From Patagioenas fasciata (taxonomy: Eukaryota > Chordata > Aves > Columbiformes > Columbidae): DNA of 64,000 bases. The stretch lies in assembly GCF_037038585.1 (NCBI RefSeq), contig NC_092520.1, positions 122,358,001 to 122,422,000 on the forward strand. The letters are read 5' to 3'. Below the pieces are notes generated by a model. The model had not been told where the DNA came from. It saw nothing but the letters and a program-made list of their open reading frames with translations, and did not search any database. Position 1 is the first letter of the stretch, and each line of letters starts with the position of its first letter. Shown piece by piece: positions 55,091-64,000 of this stretch. The position numbers and the translations under genes are program-made.

Positions 55091-58000
55091 GTAAGCGTGT
55101 CAGCAGGGCGCCCTGACTCAGCTTGGGACAGAGGGTGGTGAGGGGCAGGGTGGCTTGTGCAGGCTGGGATCAGTGTGTCTCATTAGTGCGAGCTGCAGCT
55201 ATTGGTAATATTGTTCTGTTTCCTGACAGCTTTCTAATAACCTGGTTATAAGGTGCAGCTAGTAAGGAGTAAACGCCTTGTGCTGACTAGCAGATTAGTT
55301 TATTCAAGATGCTTCACCTCTTTTCACCAAAATAATCACTGAGATGAGGTCACTTATATTTAGGGCAACATGTGCTTGTCTGCAACTGGCAAAAAGGAAA
55401 GCTGCTTTCAAAGAGCGAATAAAAAGTACCTCTCTCACACACACACATACCTGTGTATGCAAAGAGAGAAAGAGTTTGAAACACTTAAAGGCAAGGATAT
55501 ACTGAACAGCTGCAAGCCCTTAAATAGATTCTTTCCTTCCTCTTTCCCACTCAGCCCTAAATGCTGTGTTAAAGGCTTGAGAAACGAGATTGTCATCGGG
55601 AGTAAAACTCTCAGGAAAGTAGAGTAAGGAGAACTGCATCCCCATCATAAAGAATTTAAAGCAAAAACAATCTGAGGAAAACCAAAACAAAGCCTGCTGC
55701 TCGTAACCCTCTCCACCCCTCCCCCAACAGGCCGACCATATTGAATACAGAAGTACTTATCACCAGCTAGGAAGAAGAATTTTGTAGGGTATGCAGTTTT
55801 CCAGTTAAGAAAGGAAAAATTCACGTATTTGACGGGCATGGCAAGATGCATCTCGAAATCTGGCATAGGCTGTTCTTATTTTGTACATCACTGAGGCAAA
55901 CTGGATTTTAAAAGGAAGGAAAATATTTCCTACGTATATGCATAGAAAATAAAAGTTCTCAGATGCAAAGAAAAAAATCGGATCCTCAAGACATGCACAT
56001 TCAGGAAAGCAATATTATTTAGGGAAAAATGGGACTATTGGGTTTTTTTCCTCTGAGGAAGAAATCCTCACTGAAGTCACTCAGAGGTGAAAGTGGACAC
56101 CACCATGCTTTTGGTGGAGATCAGACATCTAAATGTCTGGGAGTTACTCTGTGAAATTTCAGATGGAGCACAAGTATGGGCCGATGGACAGCATTTGATT
56201 TGGAAAAATAAAGTTGGGGAATAACTGGGCTCAGCTTCTGCTTTATCTATATCACTTGAAAGATTTGTGTTTACACATGGGCCCTCAGAGCTCCCATTTC
56301 TCTCCCGTGAGCACAACGGGAGTTTCCCACCCTCTTCCAGATACGAATGTGTTAGCTTTCCCAGTTCTCTCTCCACAGTCTGTACTGGTGGAGATCTGCT
56401 GTAAAGCTCCTCGCTGGAAAGCCTGTTGTTACAGTTGTAGCTTCTTCGTAGTTGTTTGTGGCTAAGGTACCAAATTATGTCAAAGGCGGCTTTGGATAAA
56501 GCTTTGTTTAAACATTACTTGCTCTGAAAATAGTCCTGTTTGTTTTTTTAAGGCCAGCCTGAAGATGTCATTACACAGACAGAATTGGTCCGTGCTTTGC
56601 CAGGTACTGATGTGACTTTGGTGTGCAGCATCCCAAAACGACACATCACCTATATAATACAGACACAGTGGTCCAAGACTGATGACACTCAGCTTACCAG
56701 AATAGCTGTTTATCACCCTGTTTATGGCACCCATTACTTCACCTTTCCTGAGGCTTCTTACAACTTTTCGGTGTTCTTCAGTACAAGAAAGTGCTGCAAC
56801 TGGGATGTTACAGAGACTTTGTGTTCTCCCAATCCAAATGCCGAAATTGAATGCAATCAGTGGGCTCTGCATCTGAAAAATGTTACCACTTCCCTTAGTG
56901 GGTGGTATGAGTGCAGTTTTGCTACTTTCCCACATGGGACAAAGGCTGCAAAAATTCAGCTTATTGTCAAGGCAGAAGGTAAGTGACTATGAATGAGATG
57001 TTGCTTTTTTGTAATAAGGCAAGGAAGCAGGTGGGGGCAATATCAGAACAGATGAACACTTCTTGGTTGGTGATGGTGACTTGTTTGGGGTTTGCAATGG
57101 TGCTACTAAATGCTGCTGTCTACACAGTTTCCTATTTACCAGGCACTCTTTTAACTGTTGTTATCCAGCTTGTGATTAGAAAACCTTTTTTTTTTTTTCT
57201 GAGGAATATGAAGTTAGATAGGAAGACGATAAAAGTGGTAAGATAGGCAGTTTCCGCATTTTTGTTTTGGAGAAACGTGCTGTGGAGGAGACTGGAAGAG
57301 CAGCTCAGGATATGGTGGGACCAAGGCTGCTGGATGTCCAAACTGTGCTGTGCTGCTGCTATGGGTTCATTGCACTGGACACCAGAAAGAGAAAATACTG
57401 TTGTCTGGTTGAGGCTGAGGGCTGGCATCTACAGAGCATGCTGGGTGTTAGCTCAATGGAGGGATGCATGTCCTCACTGTCAAAACCAAACTGGAGCAAA
57501 GTTTAGGACAATCACAGAAAAGAGACTTGGCTGCCTCTATCAGCCAAAAGGAAGCTGGTAAGCAACATGACTTCTCTTGGTAAGTAAGCCTAAGGGGAGA
57601 GAGTAACCTCCAGGGAGGATATTTAAATTGTCCCGGCTAAGAAACAAAGGTTTAAATAGGGTGTGAATGTTTTTGACTACAAATTAAACAAAAGTGGCAA
57701 CCATTAGTGCAGCAACTTTGGGAACAGCTGTTTAATGCCAGCAGTGAGGGCAAAAGTCCAAACTACTGTGAAGATGGAGCATGACAGGGATATTTGGCAA
57801 GCTTGTTGTTGTGCACATAGGAGACTGGATTTGGTGACCCCAGAAACCTCTTCCTGACCCAGGTTTCTGTTAACAAGCCAAGAAGGATTAAAGTAAATGC
57901 AACAAACCTGGCACAGTTGCAGTTCAGAGCTGCAAGGCCAACACGCCCCCTTTGCTTGTGCCCGGGGCTGTAGTTGCAGCACATCACAGAATCACAGAAT

Positions 58001-61000
58001 GTTAGGGATTGGAAGGGACCTGGAAAGATCATCTAGTCCAATCCCCCTGCCGGAGCAGGAACACCTAGATGAGGTTACACGGGAAGGCCTCCAGGCAGGT
58101 CTTGAATGCCTCCGGAGTAGGAGACTCCACAACCTCCCTGGGCAGCCTGTTCCAGCGCTCTCTCACCGTCACTGAGAAGTTTCTTCTCAAATTTAAGTGG
58201 AACCTTTTGTGTTCCACTTTTGTACCCATTACCCCTTGTCCTATCATTGGTTGTCACCGAGAAGAGCCTGGCTCCATTCTCCTGACACTCACCCTTTATA
58301 TATTTATAAACATGAATAAGGTCACCCCTCAGTCTCCTCTTCTCCAGGCTAAAGAGACCCAGCTCCCTCAGCCTTTCTTCATAAGGGAGATGCTCCACTC
58401 CCTTAATCATCTTCGTTGCCCTGCGCTGGACTCTCTCCAGCAATTCCCTGTCCTTCTTGAACTGAGGGGCCCAGAACTGGACACAATATTCCACATGTGG
58501 TCTCACGAGGGCAGAGTAGAGGAGAAGGAGAACCTCTCTTGACCTGCTAACCACTCCCCTTCTAATGTTCAAGGGTTAGGACCAGGATTGCCATAAGTGA
58601 TGTTAGGGGTAGCAAAGGGCTCTCACTGCCTCTTTGGCCTGCATCTTGAGGCCAGACTGGAGGCAGGAGAGGCCTTGGTCTCCATGCTGGATGACATTGG
58701 TCCTGCAGCAGGAGGAGGTTCTGTGCAAGCCTCATCCACAGTGATGTTTAACCCAAGCTCCTGCTTCATCCCCTGATGGCCCCTGCGTGGTGATGGCTCC
58801 AAGCACTTCGGTGCTACTATCCCAGAGGCATAACACCTCAGGGGTAACTCAGCAGCACCTTCCTGCCCTGATGAACTTACAAAGACAAAATTACAGCCAG
58901 TGTCTCTGCACAGCCCATAGAGGATGAGTGTGTTTAAACAGTATATACTAGATAACTGTGTCAAGGACAAAGCTGCGACTTCACCTGCTGTACAGGGGTG
59001 TGCTGCAGTAGGCTGCCCTTTGGGAATTTTCCTGCACTTCACAGGGCAGAGGGGTTGGACCAAGCAAAGAACAGTGACGTACAAACAGTGCTGATAACCA
59101 GGTAAAAGCCTCCCATTCTTCTGGTCTTCATGTGATTTTTTTTTTTCTCCCTCTTTCTCATCCAGTAATAGCGCTGGTTGGGCATTGCTCCTTTTCTTTT
59201 ACTGGTGCCCTTGGTTTATACTGGCATGTTTAATGCTGTTACTGCTGTCTACATGTCACACATGGGCAGTTCCTGTTCATATCAGCATCATTGTGGCTTT
59301 TTTCAGCAACTGCATGATGTAGCAAGCTGTGTGACTGAAAACTGCTTACTAGAGAAAACTGAAAAATTAAGTTTGCAACACACCTCTTGCAGATTTGTGT
59401 TTTAAGGTAACCAGATCTTCTGTAATGAACCACTTCCACTCAGAAGAAGGCAAAAGACCTTAATCCAGCCTTCAAGTGAGATGGAGAAGGGTGCTAGTCA
59501 CTAATGAAGTACAGCTCCCAACTATATCAAACTGAAGTGAATTGAGATGTGTTCAACTTGTAGACACTGCAAAAACCCTGCGCAGTAGCAGGCCTACTGT
59601 AGGACTGACAAACACAGAAGGTCTTAGCCAACAGGCTGGTAATGGAGATTGGAATCAAAGACAGTGGCAGAAATAAGAACTGGGGACACGTGACTAAGAA
59701 CAGGGCAGAGGCTGTTTGCAGACTGAGCTCCTGGGGCGACTACTCATCTTTGCACTTCTCAAATGCCACATGGCACTTTTGCACGGTATCTTGTCCCAGC
59801 AAAGTCTCCTGTGCCGTTTTCTTCCCAGGGAAGATACAGGTTTGTTTCCTTTGCCCTTTCTTTTCCTTTCCACATTATCCAGCCCCTTTAGGGCTCGTGC
59901 AGCCTGTGTCCCACTGTGACTGCTGGCTCCTCGGCTGCTTCACTCTATTGGAGAGTGGAGACAAGTTGGTTAGCCTGTTGGGTCTCCTGGGCAGCACTCT
60001 GGGTGCTGCTTGTCTTTGTGCCCCTGTGGCACAGGCTGCGTGCTGGTTCTGTCACTCCAGGCATGGGTGCCAAACATAAAAGAAATAACAGTCAGCATGT
60101 TGTAATCGGGGCAACAACCAGAAAGTCCCCACTGCCAAATAACATGACTGTCTGGGAATGATAGATATTCCCTGTCCCCTCAGGGAAAAAAAAAAAAAAA
60201 AAAGTAAAATATATATCTATTCTATCTCAATATGCAATCCAGAGCTACCAGAGGAGAAAAGTTCAAGAGTTTCGCTTTGGTGTGTGCTGGTGCCTGCCTG
60301 CAGGGTAGAGGGAAGGCAGGTCTGTGCAGCGCAGCAGCGGGCAGGCAGGATGCAGCAGGGAGGCTGCATGGGGCTACCACCTGATGCTGGGCTGAGAGTC
60401 AGAGAGATCGGTGCTCACCAAGGCACCTGTAGCATCTCCTGGCCATCACCACTGCTCTTCCTGTCCAGATGCACATGTGCACACAGACCCAATGTTTGGA
60501 CCACATCTGTGCTCTGTTCAGTGCATAACCCTGCCATTCCACAGGTGGACTGGAGCCCTGGACTGGGAATGGGTAGGGCAGGAGATGCTGAAGTCCTTTT
60601 TTAAGTTGATGACAAAGGAAAGAGTGACAAGTTCTCTGCTTCTGCTCATGGGCAAGTTGGAGAATAACAAAAGGAGCACTTACACTGAAAACCAGGGTTA
60701 ATCTTAACCTGCCTGACAGGCTGAACAACTTGCTAAGTGAAAAGGAGGTCTGCGAATATCTTCAGAGGAAAGGAAATACAGGTGCATGAAATTGATGTGA
60801 AGGTTTATTGCTGCAGAAAAAAAAGAAAAAGAAAAAAGAAAAAAAATTGTAAGAGAAAAATTGAAGCTTCAAATTAGTCTCATCTTCAAAATGAGACATC
60901 TTGATCCCGCAGTTAAGCAAAGTTTTTTATGAATTGCCAAAAAATCCATTTAAAGCCGTGAACTGGAGTCATGAAACTGCATCTAGAATCGAATGCAGGG

Positions 61001-62998
61001 CTTTCACTTAACAAATGTGTCTATGGGTAATGACTGAAAATTGCAGTTCCCTTCTAATAAAAAAAATGCCTGTTCCTTGAACAGAAGGCTAGTCAGCATT
61101 GGCTTTTAAAGCACAATGAACACCACGTTTCTGATTTTCCTTCTTGGGCTTTTCTTTTCGGTTGCTGTTTTTGTTGTTGCAACTGCAAAAGAGGAGCAGC
61201 ACTATGTGAAGGAAGTGCGGTTAAACCAGACTTTAGAAATCCCATGCCTTGAGGACACGACCTCAGAAAATTTGTCCAATTACCCTTTGAAATGGCTAGT
61301 GGTAAGTATTTTTCATCTCTGGGATAAATTTCAGAAGGAACTATGGGGTATTTTTTGCAGATTGAAATAGAAATGTTAGACTTCACTGTGTTCTGCAGAA
61401 TCTTCTAAACAAAAGGTATCAGTCGTGTTGGACTGTGATAAGAAAGAGAAAAAGTACAAACATACTTTGGCAACAAAGGCACCACAAACAATAGCTGTTA
61501 AAGAAATAAAGAGGGAAAATTCCATTTTAATTGCTTATAATTTTTCAGGAGTATATGCAGAACAGGTCTGTGGAAAGTAGCAAAGAACTTAGCAAATGTA
61601 TCAGAATTAATATATTCCTTGTGTTGCATTTCTCAGGGATTTTTGCTGTAGTGAAGCTTTAGTATCTGAAAAATACATGGTTACTCCATAGGGTAGTGAG
61701 ATATCAGGCTGCTTTGAAATAGAAAAAAGAAAGGGGGTGGGGGGGAGGCAACTACAATGTTGTTGTTTTTGTTAACCTCTGTGTCACAGATGCATACCAA
61801 AGACACGCAAACCCAGTTATCTAGCTAACCACATAAAAACTATTTTTAAGCAAATTGCTGTGAGATATAAAGCTAATTATATTTCTGTGTTGCATCTCAC
61901 TTTCTGGATAAATATCTGTATGCATGTTTTAACATAACCTTTTAGCATTAATTTCAGCATGTAAAAATAAGTATCAGGCAGCAGTGTCCTCAACCTTTGC
62001 CTGTTAATTTCTACCTATTGTCACTGAGGAGCTGTAACTGTTGAGGGTTTTCTTAAAGATGATTCTCAAATATTTTAGGTTTTTTAGTCCTTTGTCCCTG
62101 CTCATTATCTATTTAGATGTCTCCTTTGCAGTGCATTCTTAATATTAAAATTCTTTAGGACATCCTTGTCCTTACCACTTTTTAGTGCTGTTAGTTCACT
62201 CTACAAAGTAGCAGATGAAGGGGAAGAAAAAAAAAAACAAAGGTCAGCACAATAATATATGTGGGTCACCATACATAATTTAGAGAATAGCTTGCAAATA
62301 TGTACCAAGGCACAGATGTTCAAGATGTGCTGGCAGCACATACATCTAAGGGTGCATGAGGGCATTAAGAGACTTTTAGCTATTATTATCAGGTTCTAGC
62401 TATTTAAAATCTAAAAGAGCATGGATTTTTTTGGAATTACATGTTAAATGCAACTGAATGGGGTGTTCAGCACAACTTAAAGATTGCTACAATGAGAAAG
62501 CAGCTCTGTTGCCCTCTCTGGGCTACAGAGACCAGGGCTCATGGGACACAGCTATTTACTCTATAGTTGATTAGTAAGATGATGACCGCTGTTGGTTTTG
62601 AAGTTCTGAGAGAGAATACATTTGGAAAAAAATAGATGTTGCAAGTGTTCTCTTACTATTACATGATGCTGGGGCTGCAAGTGAAGATTTTAATAGTGAG
62701 AACAGTGCTGGTCTACAAAAATATTTATAGGGAGTGTCTGGTCTTCACACGTTGTGTGGGTCACTCTTTTCACAGGAGGAAAATGGCAGGAAAGAGGAAC
62801 TTGTGACTAAGGAGCCCTCCTGCCCTGCAGTATACAGGAACAGCAGTGTGCCATACGAGCAAAGAATCTGCCTGGGTTTGAATAATGCTCTAAAGATTTT
62901 CCCCACCAAAATCATGGATGATGGCAGGGTGTTTTCCTGCCACGTGATGTACCACCCAGAGAGAGTCCGGAAGAGCAGCACCACCGTGAGAGTATTTG
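55033..62998 (+). CDS. CD96: CD96 (TACTILE) receptor gene, 5' part: signal peptide, Ig domain 1 and Ig domain 2; four exons, continues past the window
   Basis: Type I membrane receptor of T and NK cells; in mammals it binds CD155/PVR and nectin-type ligands with its first IgV domain, competing with CD226 and TIGIT. Four exons (55033-55090, 56553-56978, 61192-61301, 62776-62998) join in phases 1, 1, 0 and end in phase 1, giving 272 residues without a stop. Residues 1-19 are a signal peptide, about 25-159 IgV domain 1, and about 167-272 Ig domain 2. Identity rests on ordered motifs remembered from human CD96: MEK start, QWSK, IAVYHPxYG, WxLHLxN, SGx[12 protein letters not shown], DDGRxFSCH and SSTTVxVF. 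Potential N-glycosylation sites are N90, N129, N173, N188 and N220. The third Ig domain, stalk, transmembrane helix and tail are not in the window. Nectins, CD226 and TIGIT share the domain 1 fold, but the domain 2 match is specific to CD96. No gene is visible upstream for 55 kb. Confidence 0.93.
55091..56552 (+). other. CD96: CD96 intron 1 (phase 1, 1462 bp)
   Basis: GTAAGC donor at 55091; acceptor tract tgtttttttaag ends at 56552. It holds a short (CA)n run at about 55436-55447 and ordinary AT-rich sequence. I see no exon-like segment or repeat element in it. Confidence 0.85.
56553..56978 (+). CDS. CD96: CD96 coding exon 2: IgV domain 1 (ligand-binding domain)
   Basis: A 426 bp exon, phase 1 at both ends, so it is a symmetrical domain exon. 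It encodes residues 20-161. Canonical Ig features: Cys44 in DVTLVCS (B strand), Trp59 in QWSK (C strand), and Cys140 in SGWYEC (F strand). IAVYHPVYG (residues 70-78) and TFPHG (144-148) are motifs of the nectin/CD155/CD96 family and map to the dimer and ligand face in known structures. Between them lies a segment with four additional cysteines (Cys100, Cys101, Cys110, Cys120), more than the two I recall in human domain 1. NxS/T sequons lie at N90 and N129. Donor AAG|GTAAGT at 56979. The reverse strand is also open over much of this exon (56480-56935), which is a shadow. Confidence 0.95.
57983..58572 (-). mobile_element. CR1 LINE retrotransposon, 5'-truncated 3' end, inactive
   Basis: Read on the minus strand, this is the C-terminal end of the CR1 ORF2 polyprotein (reverse transcriptase region and downstream), followed by the typical CR1 3' tail with the short terminal tandem repeat (ATTCTGTG type) at 57983-58000. 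Diagnostic peptides include [30 protein letters not shown] and [22 protein letters not shown]. The frame breaks near 58218-58221 (a T run on the plus strand), after which the element continues in another frame (58065-58247). It therefore encodes no complete protein. 5' truncation at about 58572 is usual for CR1. No target site duplication is evident, as expected for this family. It lies in antisense orientation inside CD96 intron 2. CR1 is the dominant interspersed repeat of birds. Confidence 0.93.
58218..58221 (-). pseudogene. Frameshift site in the CR1 reading frame
   Basis: Upstream of this four-base run the CR1 protein similarity is in the frame ending at 58075. Downstream, the conserved residues ([22 protein letters not shown]) are only in the frame ending at 58065. 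One base gained or lost in the run explains the switch, so the copy is dead. Confidence 0.8.
60186..60203. repeat. A18 homopolymer in CD96 intron 2
   Basis: Uninterrupted A run in intronic sequence. Confidence 0.9.
60816..60846. repeat. A-rich (AAAAG-like) tract in CD96 intron 2
   Basis: A runs interrupted by single G, about 345 bp before exon 3. Confidence 0.85.
61192..61301 (+). CDS. CD96: CD96 coding exon 3: first half of Ig domain 2
   Basis: A 110 bp exon entering in phase 1 and leaving in phase 0; it encodes residues 162 (split Glu) to 198. It carries the B-strand Cys180 in LNQTLEIPC, which is near-identical to human CD96, and the C-strand Trp196 in LKWLV. Sequons lie at N173 and N188. 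Of the AG dinucleotides nearby, only the one at 61190-61191 gives the phase required by exon 2. Donor GTG|GTAAGT at 61302. An in-frame ATG at 61116 lies upstream within the polypyrimidine tract (see findings). Confidence 0.93.
61302..62775 (+). other. CD96: CD96 intron 3 (phase 0, 1474 bp), possible cassette exon inside
   Basis: Donor GTAAGT at 61302; acceptor cactcttttcacag ends at 62775. It splits Ig domain 2 just after the C-strand Trp. A strong acceptor (ttataatttttcag) ends at 61548 and opens a phase-0 frame to a stop at 61660; this is a candidate alternative exon. A G-rich run lies at about 61733-61746. The rest is AT-rich without recognisable features. Confidence 0.8.
61549..61650 (+). 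other. Candidate alternative (cassette) exon in CD96 intron 3
   Basis: It is preceded by a good polypyrimidine tract and AG at 61547-61548 and opens in phase 0, the phase of intron 3. The first 16 codons read [16 protein letters not shown], and the frame stays open for 37 codons. In human CD96 the long isoform adds a 16-residue exon at this same place in domain 2. The donor is the weak point. GTATCA at 61598 would give 49 bp and break the frame, while GTGAAG at 61651 would give 102 bp in frame. The residues show no clear similarity to the human insert as I recall it. No expression evidence is available here. Confidence 0.3.
62776..62998 (+). CDS. CD96: CD96 coding exon 4: second half of Ig domain 2
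   Basis: A 223 bp exon, phase 0 in and phase 1 out; it encodes residues 199-272. It starts EENGRKEEL, aligning with human EDNGTQETL, and contains the F-strand motif DDGRVFSCH (Cys253) and the G-strand SSTTVRVF, both almost the same as in human CD96. Cys214 and Cys230 are extra cysteines that could pair with each other. There is a sequon at N220. Acceptor AG at 62774-62775; donor TTG|GTAAGG at 62999. The phase-1 exit is right for a following Ig domain exon. Confidence 0.95.
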
Positions 62999-64000
62999 GT
63001 AAGGGGCTTATGTCAACTGCCCGCTTACTTGCACTTGGGAAGGTAACACTCCTGTCTGGTTCTGAAGGCAACAGCTTTTGAAATACACTGGGTTTTTGGT
63101 ATGTATATATGTACATTGGGTTTTTTTCAGCTGCAATGAGTTAAAATGTTAGTAAATAACCACATACTTTTTAGGAAGAATTTGAGGCCATTCTTTCAAT
63201 TTCTGACATCAAAAATAGTAAATCCATTACACACATATCAACACCACTGGCATGCACATTACCACTATCTCACCCTGATGTGTAAGCGTATGTTGGCACT
63301 TTGCAGGCTACAGTTAAGCACCTTGGTGATCAAGATCTCTATGCCCCAGTTACAAAATTACTGTGCTGTTTGTGTTTAGGAAATCATGGCCAAAATCTAG
63401 CAAGATAAAGCAGTTTGGAACTAGTGCTGTAAAGTCACATACTCAAAGGCATGTGATGTTTGCTGCCAAACGCTCTGGTTCTGAAAATGAGGTCCTGCCT
63501 AATGGTCTCAAACTATACAGGAGTGGCAGGGCCCATCTGATTCAAACACGTGAACTGGCATTTCATGCTGGAAGCCTTCTGCCTCTTTAGTTATTTGCTC
63601 CATTCCCTCTCTAGCGGCTTAGGAACCACTGTACAGCCACCAAGGTACAACCAAGTCAGAGCAGCGCTGCCCATGGGAAACTGGGCTATATTTTCTGTTT
63701 GTATAGCAATGAGTCTGGAAAGCATATTTCCAATGTTCCTAAAATGAATGGGTGCTAAACAGTGGGTGTCAAGAATCCTTTAGAATCCTTTGACTGTAGC
63801 TGTTTGCCCAAGGAAGCCTGTGACTTGGAGATGGCATGGATATGCAAGGCTGATGCTCTGAATGCAAAGAAAAATCCAACAGAGAGCAGAGAAAAAAAAA
63901 AAAAAAAGAGGCAAAACCTGTATCTGGGGTCTGTTGATCTCTGACACAAGAGAAATAAAAATAGACATTAGTAATCCGAAATTTCCTCTTGCGTCTGCAT
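62999..64000 (+). other. CD96: Start of CD96 intron 4 (runs off the window)
   Basis: It begins with GTAAGG. No segment resembles the third Ig domain of CD96, so exon 5 lies outside. It contains a poly-A run at 63892-63907 and otherwise nothing recognisable. Confidence 0.75.
63892..63907. repeat. A16 homopolymer in CD96 intron 4
   Basis: Uninterrupted A run near the window end. Confidence 0.9.

Larger units (their letters stand above)
56979..61191 (+). other. CD96: CD96 intron 2 (phase 1, 4213 bp) with an antisense CR1 insertion
   Basis: Donor GTAAGT at 56979; acceptor gcaactgcaaaag ends at 61191. The intron contains a poly-T run (57186-57198), the CR1 fragment (57983 to about 58572), a cryptic exon-like segment at 59166-59406 with good splice signals but an early stop, a poly-A run (60186-60203) and an A-rich tract (60816-60846). 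The remainder, including 57200-57980 and 58575-59165, shows no recognisable gene. Confidence 0.85.

Noticed and set aside
56480-56935. 151-codon minus-strand open frame
   Set aside because: Antisense shadow of CD96 exon 2.
58069-58542. Plus-strand 157-codon open frame
   Set aside because: Antisense shadow of the CR1 reading frame.
58623-59084. 153-codon minus-strand open frame next to the CR1 fragment
   Set aside because: Does not continue the CR1 protein and shows no other similarity.

Overview
The window reads as vertebrate, most likely avian, genomic DNA: AT-rich, almost gene-free, sparse in transposons, with CR1-type LINE fragments. One CR1 fragment of about 590 bp and a second 3'-end copy of about 90 bp are clear, and a third relic is probable. 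No bacterial, phage or CRISPR-like architecture is present.

Layout. Bases 1 to about 55,030 are intergenic. I found no convincing exon, RNA gene or intact mobile element there, only microsatellites, T/G-rich or A-rich low-complexity tracts and CR1 remnants (27.7 kb probable, 41.5 kb certain). The open frames in this part are what chance gives in sequence of this size. From 55,033 to the right edge lies the 5' part of one plus-strand gene, recognised as CD96 (TACTILE), an immunoglobulin-superfamily receptor of T and NK cells. Four coding exons are visible: signal peptide (55033-55090), first IgV domain (56553-56978), and a second Ig domain split over two exons (61192-61301 and 62776-62998). 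Splice phases chain perfectly (1, 1, 0, 1) into 272 residues, all four donors are GTAAG-type, and the protein matches mammalian CD96 in motif order (start with MEK, WSK, IAVYHPxYG, WxLHLxN, SGx[12 protein letters not shown], DDGRxFSCH, SSTTVxVF). The third Ig domain, mucin-like stalk, transmembrane segment and tail lie beyond the right edge. Intron 2 holds an antisense, frameshifted CR1 LINE fragment.

The most interesting points concern how this CD96 could be spliced or started. There is a candidate cassette exon in phase-0 intron 3, where human CD96 has a 16-residue alternative exon. An in-frame ATG with a signal-peptide-like stretch runs straight into the second Ig domain. Domain 1 carries an unusual cysteine-rich insert. 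I see no novel multi-gene system in this window.
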